Source: Micropruina glycogenica | Lineage (GTDB): Bacteria > Actinomycetota > Actinomycetes > Propionibacteriales > Propionibacteriaceae | Reading direction: 5' to 3' | DNA length: 64,000 bases | Assembly: GCF_900289045.1 (NCBI RefSeq) | Contig: NZ_LT985188.1 | Coordinates: 3,348,001-3,412,000, forward strand | Shown here: piece by piece, positions 8,832-16,881 of the stretch | Numbering within the stretch: position 1 is the stretch's first letter | Layout of the letters: every line of letters starts with the position of its first letter | Position numbers and translations under genes: made by a program | The notes under the pieces: generated by a model | Seen by the model: the letters and a program-made list of their open reading frames with translations, nothing else | Told to the model about the DNA's origin: nothing | Database searches by the model: none

Positions 8832-8929
8832 GGGGCGTTCTCCTTCGAACGAGTGCGGTGCATTTCTCAGCCTGCCAGGGGTGGCGGCGGCCCGCCAGCG
8901 ATGCTTTCAAGCAGCGGGCAGTGCCGTGG

Positions 8930-9097
8930 TCAATCCTGGTCGGACGACTCGGCGCGCGCGAGCTGGTCGTCGAGGTTGAACACCTCGGGCAGGTAGCGAA
9001 AGCCTGCGTCGGGTGCACCGTCACCTTCGAACAACTCGGCCATCTCGGCTTGCCAGCGGGCATTGACGTGGGCGCCAAGGCCCACCGCTGCGCTCGG
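8930..9097 (-). pseudogene. rhaM: Remnant of L-rhamnose mutarotase
   Basis: An open frame of 55 codons without a start (an upstream in-frame stop lies at 9098-9100) reads AHVNARWQAEMAELFEG, then PDAGFRYLPEVFNLD. This matches the C-terminal third of actinobacterial L-rhamnose mutarotases, whose usual pattern is VNARWQAEMAPFFE...LxEVFHLD. The N-terminal two thirds, including the catalytic His region, is gone. It is too short to be functional. It lies near a LacI regulator and a broken rhaB, which together mark a decayed rhamnose locus. The remaining 8832-9138 gap holds nothing else. Confidence 0.65.
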
Positions 9098-9138
9098 TCA
9101 AGGCCTGGCCAGTGGCGCTCCCATCTACCCTTGAGGCC

Positions 9139-9789
9139 ATGAACGAGATGTGGGTGGGCCTGGTCGCGCTCGCGGTCGGGTTGCTGGTCGGCCTGGCCGG
9201 CTATCGGGCGCTGCGGGTGATGATCGCGTTGCTCGGGGCGGTGAGCGGTTTCGGCATCGGTGCGGGGCTGGCACAGGCACTGCCGCTGAGCGGCGGCGGG
9301 CTCACCGTGGCCACCTGGGTGGGGGCGTTACTGGGGGCCATCGTGTTCGGCTGGCTGGCCTACGCCTTCTATCAGGTCGCGGTGCTGCTGGGCCTGGCGT
9401 CGATCGGCTTCGCGATCGGCAGCGGGCTGATGCTGGCGCTCGGCTTTCGCGGCGGGTGGCTCACCTGGTTGGTCGGCGCGCTGGTCGCAGGCGTGCTGGT
9501 GGTGATCGGGCTCGTCGGCGACCTGCCGGCCATTCTGCTGATCGTGCTGACCGGCTTGTCGGGGGCCAATCTTGCGATCACCGGCGCGATGCTGCTGACC
9601 GGCTCGATCACTCTGGCTCAACTCGACACCGCCGGGTCGGCCGCGATGGCCCGAGATTGGTGGTGGGCGCTCGCCGCTCTGGTCGTCGCCGCGGCGTTCG
9701 TCGCCTACCAGTTGCGCTCCCTGAACCGATCGCGGGCCGCGGCGATGCGCGCCCAGTGGGCGGCGCGCCCCGTCACTGCACCCCGCTGA
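9139..9789 (+). CDS. DUF4203-like polytopic membrane protein
   Basis: A 216-residue, very hydrophobic, Gly/Ala-rich protein with about seven helices arranged in pairs, ending in a basic Arg-rich tail (SLNRSRAAAMRAQW). The pattern fits the DUF4203/TMEM198-like family. Function is unknown. The ATG at 9139 (TTGAGG upstream) is preferred over the in-frame ATG at 9112, because the added nine residues are not membrane-like and lie in the rhaM remnant. Its 3' end overlaps the convergent lacI-type gene by 17 bp. Confidence 0.65.
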   Translation: MNEMWVGLVALAVGLLVGLAGYRALRVMIALLGAVSGFGIGAGLAQALPLSGGGLTVATWVGALLGAIVFGWLAYAFYQVAVLLGLASIGFAIGSGLMLALGFRGGWLTWLVGALVAGVLVVIGLVGDLPAILLIVLTGLSGANLAITGAMLLTGSITLAQLDTAGSAAMARDWWWALAALVVAAAFVAYQLRSLNRSRAAAMRAQWAARPVTAPR

Positions 9790-10798
9790 GGCTGAGCGTC
9801 GGATCGGTGGACGCGCGCGGCACCAGGAACGGCTGCATCACCACCCGCTCGATCGGACGGGTGGGATCGTCCGCCTCTTTGAGCAGCAGGTCCATGGCCA
9901 GCCGGCCGAGTTCGAACCGGGGTTGCGCGACCGAACTGAGCGGCACCGCTGCGCCGGCCGCGAAGTCGATGTCGTCGTAGCCGATCAGCGTGATGTCGTC
10001 GGGCACCCGCAGGCTGCGCGTCGTGGTGATCGCCTGCAACAGCCCCAGGGCCAGCAGGTCGTTGGCCGCGAACACGGCGTCGGGACGGGTCGCCGCCGGC
10101 CGGGCCAGCAGACGTTCGCCGGCCACCCGTCCGTGAGCCAGGGTGAGGCGATCGGTGGCGACGAACTCGAGAAACACGTCGGGGTGCTCCGCGGCCACGT
10201 CAGCGGCGCCGGCGAACCGGTCGGCGACCTGGCCCAGCGACAGCGGCCCGCCCACGAAGGCAACGCGGCGGCGTCCCATGTCGATCAGGTGCTGCATGGC
10301 GAGCCGTCCGCCGAGCCGGTCGTCGACCGACACCGACGAGAAGTCGCCGGCGATGTCGCGGTCGACGAGCACGGTGGCCATGCCGCGCTGCTTCATGGTC
10401 AGGAACCGTTTGCGCACCTCACCGACCGGCGAGAGCAGCACCCCGCGCACCCGCTGCTGTTCGAACAGGTCGAGGTAGGCGTGCTCGCGCTCGACCAGTT
10501 CGCCGCTGTTGCCCACCAGCACCGACACCCCTGCATCAGCCGCCGACGCCTCGGCCCCGGCGGCGACGTCGTTGAAAAACGGGTTCGACGAGTTGAGCAC
10601 GATCACGCCGACGCAGTTGCTCATGCCGGCGCGCAGTTGCCGCGCGGCCTCGGTGCGCACGTACCCGAGATCGTCGATCGCTGCCGTGACCTTCGCCCGA
10701 GTCGCTTCAGACACCTTGTCGGGCCGGTTCAGCACATTCGAGATCGTGCCGACCGACAGGCCGGTGGCCGTTGCGAGGTCTTTGACACTGACCGCCAT
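9773..10798 (-). CDS. LacI-family transcriptional regulator (probable rhamnose regulator)
   Basis: A 341-residue regulator. The N-terminal helix-turn-helix (VSVKDLATATGLSVGTISNV, residues 3-22) and hinge (residues about 50-60) are followed by a periplasmic-binding-like effector domain with the family FAANDLLALG motif. The DNA-reading residues sit in a standard LacI helix, and a perfect LacI-type operator lies 73 bp upstream of the start at 10871-10882. It lies between rhaM and rhaB remnants and diverges from rhaB-lutABC, so it was probably a rhamnose-responsive repressor and may now control lutABC. The gene itself is intact. Confidence 0.85.
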   Translation of the reverse strand: MAVSVKDLATATGLSVGTISNVLNRPDKVSEATRAKVTAAIDDLGYVRTEAARQLRAGMSNCVGVIVLNSSNPFFNDVAAGAEASAADAGVSVLVGNSGELVEREHAYLDLFEQQRVRGVLLSPVGEVRKRFLTMKQRGMATVLVDRDIAGDFSSVSVDDRLGGRLAMQHLIDMGRRRVAFVGGPLSLGQVADRFAGAADVAAEHPDVFLEFVATDRLTLAHGRVAGERLLARPAATRPDAVFAANDLLALGLLQAITTTRSLRVPDDITLIGYDDIDFAAGAAVPLSSVAQPRFELGRLAMDLLLKEADDPTRPIERVVMQPFLVPRASTDPTLSLSGVQ

Positions 10799-10816
10799 CG
10801 TCGACCCTTTCGTGCG

Positions 10817-10828
10817 ATGAAACGTCCA
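10817..10828. promoter_or_regulatory. Imperfect second LacI-type half-operator
   Basis: TGAAACGTCCAA repeats the left half of the perfect palindrome at 10871-10882 with a degenerate right half. It lies just upstream of the -35 element of the rightward promoter and 19 bp ahead of the regulator start, so it could support autoregulation. Confidence 0.4.
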
Positions 10829-10835
10829 ACTGCTC

Positions 10836-10864
10836 TTGACCCTACGCGGGTGGTGCCTTACTGT
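10836..10864 (+). promoter_or_regulatory. Sigma-70 type promoter of the rhaB remnant / lutABC
   Basis: TTGACC (10836-10841) and TACTGT (10859-10864) are separated by 17 bp. The start point would fall at about 10871, within the operator, so the bound regulator would occlude initiation. Confidence 0.65.
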
Positions 10865-10869
10865 GCTGT

Positions 10870-11573
10870 GTGAAACGTTTCATAACGTCGGCGATGTGCC
10901 TGCCCGCCACCGCGTCGGTCGAAGAGCCGATCGCCCGGCTGAACGAACTGCACGAGGCGCCCGCCCCGGTGCTCACCGACGCAGCCGGCGCCGCGAACTT
11001 CACCAACGAGGGCGGGGTCGACAGCACCGTCCGGTTCCTGCACAACGTGATGGGGTTGTGGGTGCTCAGCGAGACGCTGCGGGTGTGGCGCTCTCGGGGA
11101 TCGTCCGCCGACCTGGGCAGGCTGCTGGCTGCAGCGGCCGAACTGCCGGCGCCGCAGCACCTGGTCGACCTCACGACGACCGGTTTCTGCCGCCCGGCGA
11201 CATGGCCACCCGCATCGGCGAATGGCTGGCCGATCGTGGCCTGCCGTACCCCGCGCCCGACGAGGCGATCGTGCGGCTGATCGTCGAGAGCCTGGCCGAG
11301 CACGTCGCCGCCGCCGTCCGCACGGCCGCAAAGCTGTGGGGCGTCGCGGTCGAGCAGATTCACGTGGTGGGCGGCGGCTGTCAGAACCGGCTGCTGTGCC
11401 AGCTGACCGCCGACCGGTCGGGCCTGCCGGTGGTGGCCGGCCCGGTCGAGGCCACCGCGCTGGGCAACGTGTTGATTCAGGCGAGGGCCCACGGACGGGT
11501 CGGCTCACTCGCCGAGATCAGGCAGGTCATTGCCCGGTCGTTTGACCCGATTTGGTACGAGCCGCGGCTTTGA
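10870..11573 (+). pseudogene. rhaB: Truncated and frameshifted rhamnulokinase
   Basis: Only the C-terminal half of a FGGY-family rhamnulokinase remains. It starts near APVLTDAAGAANFTNEGG and continues through VRFLHNVMGLWVLSE; the N-terminal ATPase domain is missing. Around 11173-11180 there is a net two-base insertion. The first frame runs into RPATWPPAS, while the correct continuation RFLPPGDM...HVVGGGCQN...ATALGN lies in the other frame and ends at 11573. The first ~30 codons have no clear kinase homology, so a deletion has joined the promoter/operator to the remnant. It is transcribed towards lutABC, 66 bp before lutA. Confidence 0.8.
10871..10882. promoter_or_regulatory. LacI-family operator
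   Basis: TGAAACGTTTCA is a perfect 12-bp palindrome with the central CG typical of LacI-family operators. It covers the expected transcription start of the promoter at 10836-10864 and lies in the intergenic region of the adjacent LacI gene. Confidence 0.8.
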
Positions 11574-11639
11574 GGGGGCAGACTGGCACCAGACACCGCC
11601 GCCCCACCCAGGGCAGCGTTCGATCGCAGAGGAGCACGA

Positions 11640-12425
11640 ATGAGCGCCCCGACCGGCACCGTTGCACTGTTCGCCACGTGCATCAACGACACCCTGTTCC
11701 CCGAGACGCCCAAGGCCGTGGTGCGGCTGCTGGAGCGGCTCGGTTGCCGGGTGGACTTTCCGCTGCAGCAGACCTGCTGCGGGCAGATGTTCACCAACAC
11801 CGGCTACTTCAAAGAGGCGTTGCCGTCGGTGCGCAACTACGTCGACACCTTCGAAGGCTACGACTACGTGGTGGGGCCGTCGGGCTCGTGCATCGGCTCG
11901 GTGCGCGACCAGCACCCGATGCTGGCGCAGCGCCTGGGCGACCACGCCCTGCAAGAGCGGGTGGACGCGATCGTCGCCAAAACCTACGACCTCAGTGAGT
12001 TCTTGGTGGACGTGCTGGGCGTCACCGACGTCGGGGCGTACTTTCCGCACACCGTCACCTACCACCCGACCTGCCATTCGGTGCGGGTCACCAAGGTGGG
12101 CGACCGGCCCTACCAGCTGATGAAGGCCGTGCGCGGCCTGACGCTGCTCGAACTGCCGGACGCCGACCAGTGCTGCGGCTTCGGCGGCACTTTCTCGGTG
12201 AAGAACTCGGACGTCTCGGTGGCGATGGCCACCGACAAGATGCGCAACGTGCTCGACACCGGCGCCGAGTACGTGGTCACCGGCGACAACTCGTGCCTGA
12301 TGAACATCGGCGGCCTGCTCAGCCGCGAGAAGGCCGGGGTCAAACCGATTCACCTGGCCCAGATTCTGGCGCAGACCGAGGCCGACTACGCCGCCACCGT
12401 CGAGGCCGAGGCGGTGGCCCGATGA
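11640..12425 (+). CDS. lutA: Lactate utilization protein A ((Fe-S) oxidoreductase)
   Basis: A 261-residue LutA/LldE subunit with the two cysteine-rich CCG domains: QQTCCGQMF (Cys46-Cys47) and DQCCGFGGTFS (about residue 178). These bind Fe-S or coordinate the heterodisulfide-reductase-like centre. With LutB and LutC it forms the cytoplasmic L-lactate-to-pyruvate oxidase. The ATG at 11640 has AGAGGAG 5 nt upstream. The stop overlaps the lutB start (ATGA). Position downstream of a rhamnose-type promoter fits oxidation of lactate derived from L-lactaldehyde, the product of rhamnose breakdown. Confidence 0.95.
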   Translation: MSAPTGTVALFATCINDTLFPETPKAVVRLLERLGCRVDFPLQQTCCGQMFTNTGYFKEALPSVRNYVDTFEGYDYVVGPSGSCIGSVRDQHPMLAQRLGDHALQERVDAIVAKTYDLSEFLVDVLGVTDVGAYFPHTVTYHPTCHSVRVTKVGDRPYQLMKAVRGLTLLELPDADQCCGFGGTFSVKNSDVSVAMATDKMRNVLDTGAEYVVTGDNSCLMNIGGLLSREKAGVKPIHLAQILAQTEADYAATVEAEAVAR

Positions 12426-13936
12426 CCGCCCAGCCCGACACCACCAAGCACGAACGCCGCACCCCCGCGCCGCCGCCGGTCACCCTGATCGGCATGCCGA
12501 AGTTTCCCAAGAACGCCAAGAAGGAACTGGCCAACGAGCAGCTGCGCAGCAACCTGCGGCACGCCACCACCACGATTCGCAACAAGCGCGCGCGGGTGGT
12601 GCAGGAGTTGCCGCACTGGGAAGACCTTCGCTTGGCCGGCGAGGCGATCAAGAACCGCACCCTGCGGCACCTCGACAGCTACCTGCTGCAACTCGAACAG
12701 ACACTCACCGCCAACGGGGCGATCGTGCACTGGGCTGCGGACGCCGCAGAGGCCAACCAGATCGTCATCGACATCACCCGCAGCAAGGGCGCCGACGAGG
12801 TGGTCAAGGTCAAGTCGATGGCCACTCAAGAGATCGACCTCAACGAGGCGCTCGAAGAGGCCGGCATCGCGGCGTGGGAGACCGACCTGGCCGAGCTGAT
12901 CGTGCAACTGGGCCACGACCGTCCGAGCCACATTCTGGTGCCGGCGATCCATCGCAACCGATCAGAGGTGCGCGAGATCTTTCTCGAAGAGATGGGCCGC
13001 TACGGCACCCCGCCGCCCGAGGGGCTGACCGACGACCCGGCCATGCTGGCCGGTGCGGCGCGCGTCCACCTGCGCAACAAGTTTCTGCGCGCCAAGGTGG
13101 CCGTCAGCGGCGCCAACTTCGCCATCGCCGAGACCGGCACGCTGGTGGTGGTCGAGTCCGAGGGCAACGGACGCATGTGCCTGACCCTGCCCGAAACCCT
13201 GATCTCGATCGTGGGCATCGAGAAGACGCTGCCCACCTTCGCCGACCTTGAGGTGTTTCTGCAGCTGCTGCCCCGGTCGTCGACTGCTGAGCGCATGAAC
13301 CCCTACACCTCGATGTGGTCGGGCGTGCGCGAGGGCGACGGCCCGCAAGAAGTGCACGTCGTGCTGCTCGACAACGGCCGCACCAACGTCCTCGCCGACG
13401 AGGTCGGACGCCAGGCGCTGCGCTGCATTCGCTGCTCGGCCTGCCTCAACATCTGCCCGGTGTACGAGCGGGTCGGCGGGCACGCGTACGGGTCGGTGTA
13501 CCCCGGCCCGATCGGCGCGATTCTCACCCCGCAACTGCGCGGAATCGGCTCTGAGGTCGACCAGTCGCTGCCGTACGCGTCGTCGCTGTGCGGTGCGTGC
13601 TTCGAGGTGTGCCCGGTGCGCATCAACATTCCCGAGGTGCTGGTGCACCTGCGCAACAAGGTGGTCGAGTCGCACGGGGTGACCGCCGAGGGTCTGGTGA
13701 TGAAGGGCGGCAGTTGGGTGATGGCCAAGGGCCGCAACCTGGCCCTGGTGCAGAAGGGCTCCAAACTGGCCGGACGGGTGTGGCCGGGCGACGTGATCGG
13801 CCCGATTCCGATTCCGGGGCCGGCGGCCGGCTGGACCGACGCCCGCGACCTGCCCAAACCGCCCACCCAGACGTTCCGCGACTGGTGGACCAAAGAGCAC
13901 CAGCAACCCGAGCAGACGGGGGAGTCGGCGTCATGA
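12422..13936 (+). CDS. lutB: Lactate utilization protein B (iron-sulfur subunit)
   Basis: A 504-residue LutB/LldF protein. The N-terminal LUD domain includes RNKRARVVQELPHWEDLR. It is followed by two 4Fe-4S clusters, CIRCSACLNICPVYE (about residue 335) and CGACFEVCPV (about 390), and a C-terminal DUF3390-like segment. It carries electrons in the LutABC lactate oxidase. The start at 12422 is set by the ATGA overlap with lutA; the longer in-frame extension upstream is a lutA shadow. The N-terminal region TTKHERRTPAPPP is low-complexity and family-variable. Confidence 0.95.
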   Translation: MTAQPDTTKHERRTPAPPPVTLIGMPKFPKNAKKELANEQLRSNLRHATTTIRNKRARVVQELPHWEDLRLAGEAIKNRTLRHLDSYLLQLEQTLTANGAIVHWAADAAEANQIVIDITRSKGADEVVKVKSMATQEIDLNEALEEAGIAAWETDLAELIVQLGHDRPSHILVPAIHRNRSEVREIFLEEMGRYGTPPPEGLTDDPAMLAGAARVHLRNKFLRAKVAVSGANFAIAETGTLVVVESEGNGRMCLTLPETLISIVGIEKTLPTFADLEVFLQLLPRSSTAERMNPYTSMWSGVREGDGPQEVHVVLLDNGRTNVLADEVGRQALRCIRCSACLNICPVYERVGGHAYGSVYPGPIGAILTPQLRGIGSEVDQSLPYASSLCGACFEVCPVRINIPEVLVHLRNKVVESHGVTAEGLVMKGGSWVMAKGRNLALVQKGSKLAGRVWPGDVIGPIPIPGPAAGWTDARDLPKPPTQTFRDWWTKEHQQPEQTGESAS

Positions 13937-14592
13937 GCAGCAAAGAAGCCATGCTGGGCCGCATTCGCTCAGCCCTCACCGACGTCACGCCGATGGCCCC
14001 GGCCGACGACGTGGCGGTCGAATGGACCTACGGGCAGCGGCCGCCCGGTGCGTCCGACGACATGCTGGGCCTGTTCGTCGAGCGGGTCGAAGACTACAAG
14101 GCGGTGGTCAGCTGGGTGGTGCCCGACGAGGTGCCGGTGCGTATCGCCAACGCGCTGGCCGACCACGACGTGACCTCGGCCGTGGTTCCGGCGGGGGCGC
14201 CGGCCGCCTGGCATGAGGCCGTGGCCGCCGCGGGCATCGCGGTGGTGACCGACGACCCCGTGCTCAGTCACGCCGAACTCGACGCCACCGGCGGGGTGGT
14301 GACGGCCTCGCGGGTCGGCATCGCCGAAACCGGCACGATCGTGCTCGACCACGCCGCCGACCAGGGCCGTCGGGCGTTGTCGCTGGTGCCTGACGTGCAC
14401 GTGTGCGTGATCGGATCCGACCAGGTGGTCTCAGACGTGCCCGAGGCGGTGGTGCGGCTGCAGACGTCCATCGATGAGCGGCTGCCGCTCACCTGGATCA
14501 GCGGGCCCTCGGCCACCAGCGACATCGAGTTGTCGCGGGTCGAGGGCGTGCACGGCCCACGCATCCTGCACGTGTTGCTGGTCAACGTGTGA
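13933..14592 (+). CDS. lutC: Lactate utilization protein C (LUD domain)
   Basis: A 219-residue LutC/LldG (YkgG) protein with a single LUD (DUF162) domain. Recognisable motifs are GVVTASRVGIAETGTIVLDH and LVPDVHVCVI, the lyase-fold core thought to contribute the flavin- or substrate-binding part. The start overlaps lutB by ATGA. The stop overlaps the GTG of the following esterase, so the esterase is probably read from the same mRNA. Confidence 0.93.
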   Translation: MSSKEAMLGRIRSALTDVTPMAPADDVAVEWTYGQRPPGASDDMLGLFVERVEDYKAVVSWVVPDEVPVRIANALADHDVTSAVVPAGAPAAWHEAVAAAGIAVVTDDPVLSHAELDATGGVVTASRVGIAETGTIVLDHAADQGRRALSLVPDVHVCVIGSDQVVSDVPEAVVRLQTSIDERLPLTWISGPSATSDIELSRVEGVHGPRILHVLLVNV

Positions 14593-15593
14593 GTCGTCGC
14601 GGGTGGGTCGCCGCCGGCATGATGGCGGGTGCGGCGGCTGCGCTGGCGCCGACGGTGCTGCGGCAGGTGAAGGCGCTGCAGCAGGCCGACCCCGACGTGC
14701 GCGGCCCGTTGACCTGGGTGCTGCTGCCGGTGCCGCTGATGGCGAAGCTGGCCAAGGGCGGCATCCTGTCCGCCGAGCGGGCGCTGGCCGACGGCATCGA
14801 CAACCGCACGCAGAGCGTGCCGGCGGCCGAGGGCCGTCCGGCTGTGCGGTTGGAGCTGTACCGGCGTCAGGGACTGACCGGGGCGGTGCCGGCACTGCTG
14901 TGGATTCACGGCGGCGGCTACGTGATGGGCGCGGTCACCAACGACGACGACTGGTGCTGCCGGGTGGCCGCCGAGCTCGACGTGCAGGTGGTCAGCACCG
15001 ACTACCGCAAGGCACCCGAACACCCGTTCCCCGCCGCTCTGGACGACTGCTTCGCCGCCTTGGGTTGGCTGATCGAGCACGCCGACGAACTCGGCGTCGA
15101 CCCGAGCCGGGTGATGATCGGCGGTAACAGCGCCGGGGGCGGACTGGCGGCGGCGCTGGCGCAACGCGCCCACGACGCGGGGCTGAACGTGGTGTTCCAG
15201 CTGCTCGTCTACCCGATGCTCGACGATCGCACCGTTCCGCGGGCCGAGGCCGCGGGCGAGTACACGCTGGTCTGGACGCCGAAGGCGAACCGCTACGGCT
15301 GGGCGTCCTACCTGGGCGCCGAGCCCGGCGTGGGCACCCCACCGCCGTACGCGGCTCCGGCTCGGCGGGCCGATCTCGCCGGCCTGCCGGCGGCCTGGAT
15401 CGGCGTCGGCAGCGTCGACCTGTTTCACGACGAAGACGTCGAGTACGCCCGCCGGCTGACCGATGCCGGGGTCGACTGCACGCTGTACGTGGCCAAGGGA
15501 ATGCCGCACGGCACGAACATCGGCAACGAGGCGCCGCTGCCCGAGGCCTTCAACCGGGCCGCCCTCAACGCCCTGGCCGCCGCCCTCTGGTAG
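14589..15593 (+). CDS. Alpha/beta hydrolase (HSL-type esterase/lipase)
   Basis: A 334-residue esterase. The oxyanion motif HGGGYV occurs near residue 110, the nucleophile elbow GGNSAGGG near 180, and the DLFHDED and MPHG segments provide the acid and His of the triad: the hormone-sensitive-lipase family. The first 20 residues are Ala-rich and hydrophobic after SRRG and could act as a membrane anchor or signal. The GTG start at 14589 overlaps the lutC stop, so it is translationally coupled to lutABC, but a role in lactate metabolism is not obvious. Convergent with the GT2 gene. Confidence 0.88.
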   Translation: MSRRGWVAAGMMAGAAAALAPTVLRQVKALQQADPDVRGPLTWVLLPVPLMAKLAKGGILSAERALADGIDNRTQSVPAAEGRPAVRLELYRRQGLTGAVPALLWIHGGGYVMGAVTNDDDWCCRVAAELDVQVVSTDYRKAPEHPFPAALDDCFAALGWLIEHADELGVDPSRVMIGGNSAGGGLAAALAQRAHDAGLNVVFQLLVYPMLDDRTVPRAEAAGEYTLVWTPKANRYGWASYLGAEPGVGTPPPYAAPARRADLAGLPAAWIGVGSVDLFHDEDVEYARRLTDAGVDCTLYVAKGMPHGTNIGNEAPLPEAFNRAALNALAAALW

Positions 15594-15672
15594 CGCTCGT
15601 CACAGCGCTGTGGGGTCGAGCCGGCCGCCGCTCTCGCGCCAATACTCTGCTGATCCCGGGATCACGATTCGC

Positions 15673-16641
15673 TTACGCAGCCAGGGCTGCCGGGTCACGG
15701 CGCATGCGGGTGAGCAGGGTGCGCCGTCTCGGTGACCCGTGGTCGAGCACGTAGTCGAGCACGTCGGACGGCATGGCGTCCAAGGTCTCGACCGAGCGCT
15801 CCACCAACTGTCGCTGCATCTCCAGCGACAGCCGGGCCCGTTTGGTGACGTGAAAGTTGATCAAGGCGCAGGCGGCGTCCACGGCCTTCGGTAGCAGCAG
15901 TTCGGCCTCGCGATCGGCCTGGGTCTCGGTCATGATCAGCCTCAGTGCGTCCAGAAAATGCAGGTGCCGGGGGTCGTTGAGCCGGCTCAACGAGTCGGGT
16001 TCGTCGTGCCGGTGAAATACACCCAACAGGCCGACCGTGGCGAAGCTCTCGGCCTCGCGGTGCAGCCGCCACACCCAGTGCCGGTCGGCGCACGTGGCCA
16101 GCCGTTCGTCGAAGGTCAGCAGGCCGCGCTCGGCCAGCCGCCGATGCTGCACCCCGGCCCACGCCATCGGGTAATCGACCGAGGTGGAGCGAAACGGCGG
16201 GGTGATCGCCGAGCGCGGGGCGATCACCAGGTTGCGCCGGGTCTCTGGCGACCGCACCACTGTTCGGCGCCGTCCGGTGACCCGCACGTGGTCGGTGCGC
16301 ACGAACTCGCAACCCAGCCGTTCGATAACCCGCACGAGCTGGTCGAGGTACCCGGGGCCGATCCAATCGTCGGCGTCCAACCAGGCGAGGTAGGTGCCCT
16401 CGGCGTGGGCCAGGCCGGTGTTGCGGGCGGCACTGAGACCCAGGTTCACCTCGTGGCGCACCACTCGGGCGCCGGGCAGATCGGCGGTCAGCTCGTCCAG
16501 GGCGTCGCCCGTCGAGTCGGTGGAGGCGTCTTCGACGAACACGAACTCGAAGTCGCTGCGCAGGTTGCCGTGCAGGCTGCGAATCAGGGTCGGTAAATGG
16601 GCTGACACGTTGTAGCAGGGGATGATCACCGACAACTTCAC
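15673..16641 (-). CDS. Glycosyltransferase family 2
   Basis: A 322-residue GT2 (GT-A fold) enzyme. It has the opening strand KLSVIIPCYNVSAHLPTLI, VFVEDASTDSTGD, GLSAARNTGL, and the metal-binding LDADDW around residue 97. No membrane segments, so it works at the cytoplasmic face on a nucleotide-sugar and a lipid-linked or polymer acceptor. The GTG start at 16641 has GAGGAG 9 nt upstream; the much longer frame extending through the neighbouring gene is a shadow. It is divergent from the nonulosonate cluster across 240 bp and probably belongs to the same surface-glycan locus. The acceptor is unknown. Confidence 0.9.
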   Translation of the reverse strand: MKLSVIIPCYNVSAHLPTLIRSLHGNLRSDFEFVFVEDASTDSTGDALDELTADLPGARVVRHEVNLGLSAARNTGLAHAEGTYLAWLDADDWIGPGYLDQLVRVIERLGCEFVRTDHVRVTGRRRTVVRSPETRRNLVIAPRSAITPPFRSTSVDYPMAWAGVQHRRLAERGLLTFDERLATCADRHWVWRLHREAESFATVGLLGVFHRHDEPDSLSRLNDPRHLHFLDALRLIMTETQADREAELLLPKAVDAACALINFHVTKRARLSLEMQRQLVERSVETLDAMPSDVLDYVLDHGSPRRRTLLTRMRRDPAALAA

Positions 16642-16843
16642 TGCTTGCGACTCCTCGACTGGACTGCATCGTCGCCCGTTCACGAGCCATGCCGTCCCCC
16701 CGGGGCTCGACTCTTGGGTCGATGCTGGCTGTAGCTCGTGACGAACAGAAAACAGCCGTGTGACGAGTCGATGAACTCCGGCAACCACCCCGGGTGACGA
16801 GCGGCGCGACGTACACAGGAGTTCACCGAACCGCCGCTCGCAG

Positions 16844-16871
16844 TTGGTCATCTGGTCGAACGGGCTACCTA
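16844..16871 (+). promoter_or_regulatory. Probable promoter of the nonulosonate operon
   Basis: TTGGTC (16844-16849) and TACCTA (16866-16871) are separated by 16 bp. Initiation 7-11 nt after the -10 would fall at or just before the GTG at 16882. There is no Shine-Dalgarno sequence in front of that codon, so the message may be leaderless, which is common in actinobacteria. Confidence 0.5.
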
Positions 16872-16881
16872 GCGTCGAAGC

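Noticed and set aside
15601-15612. CACAGCGCTGTG palindrome between the esterase and GT2 genes as an operator
   Set aside because: It lies between convergent 3' ends where no promoter is expected, and short palindromes of this kind occur by chance in GC-rich DNA.
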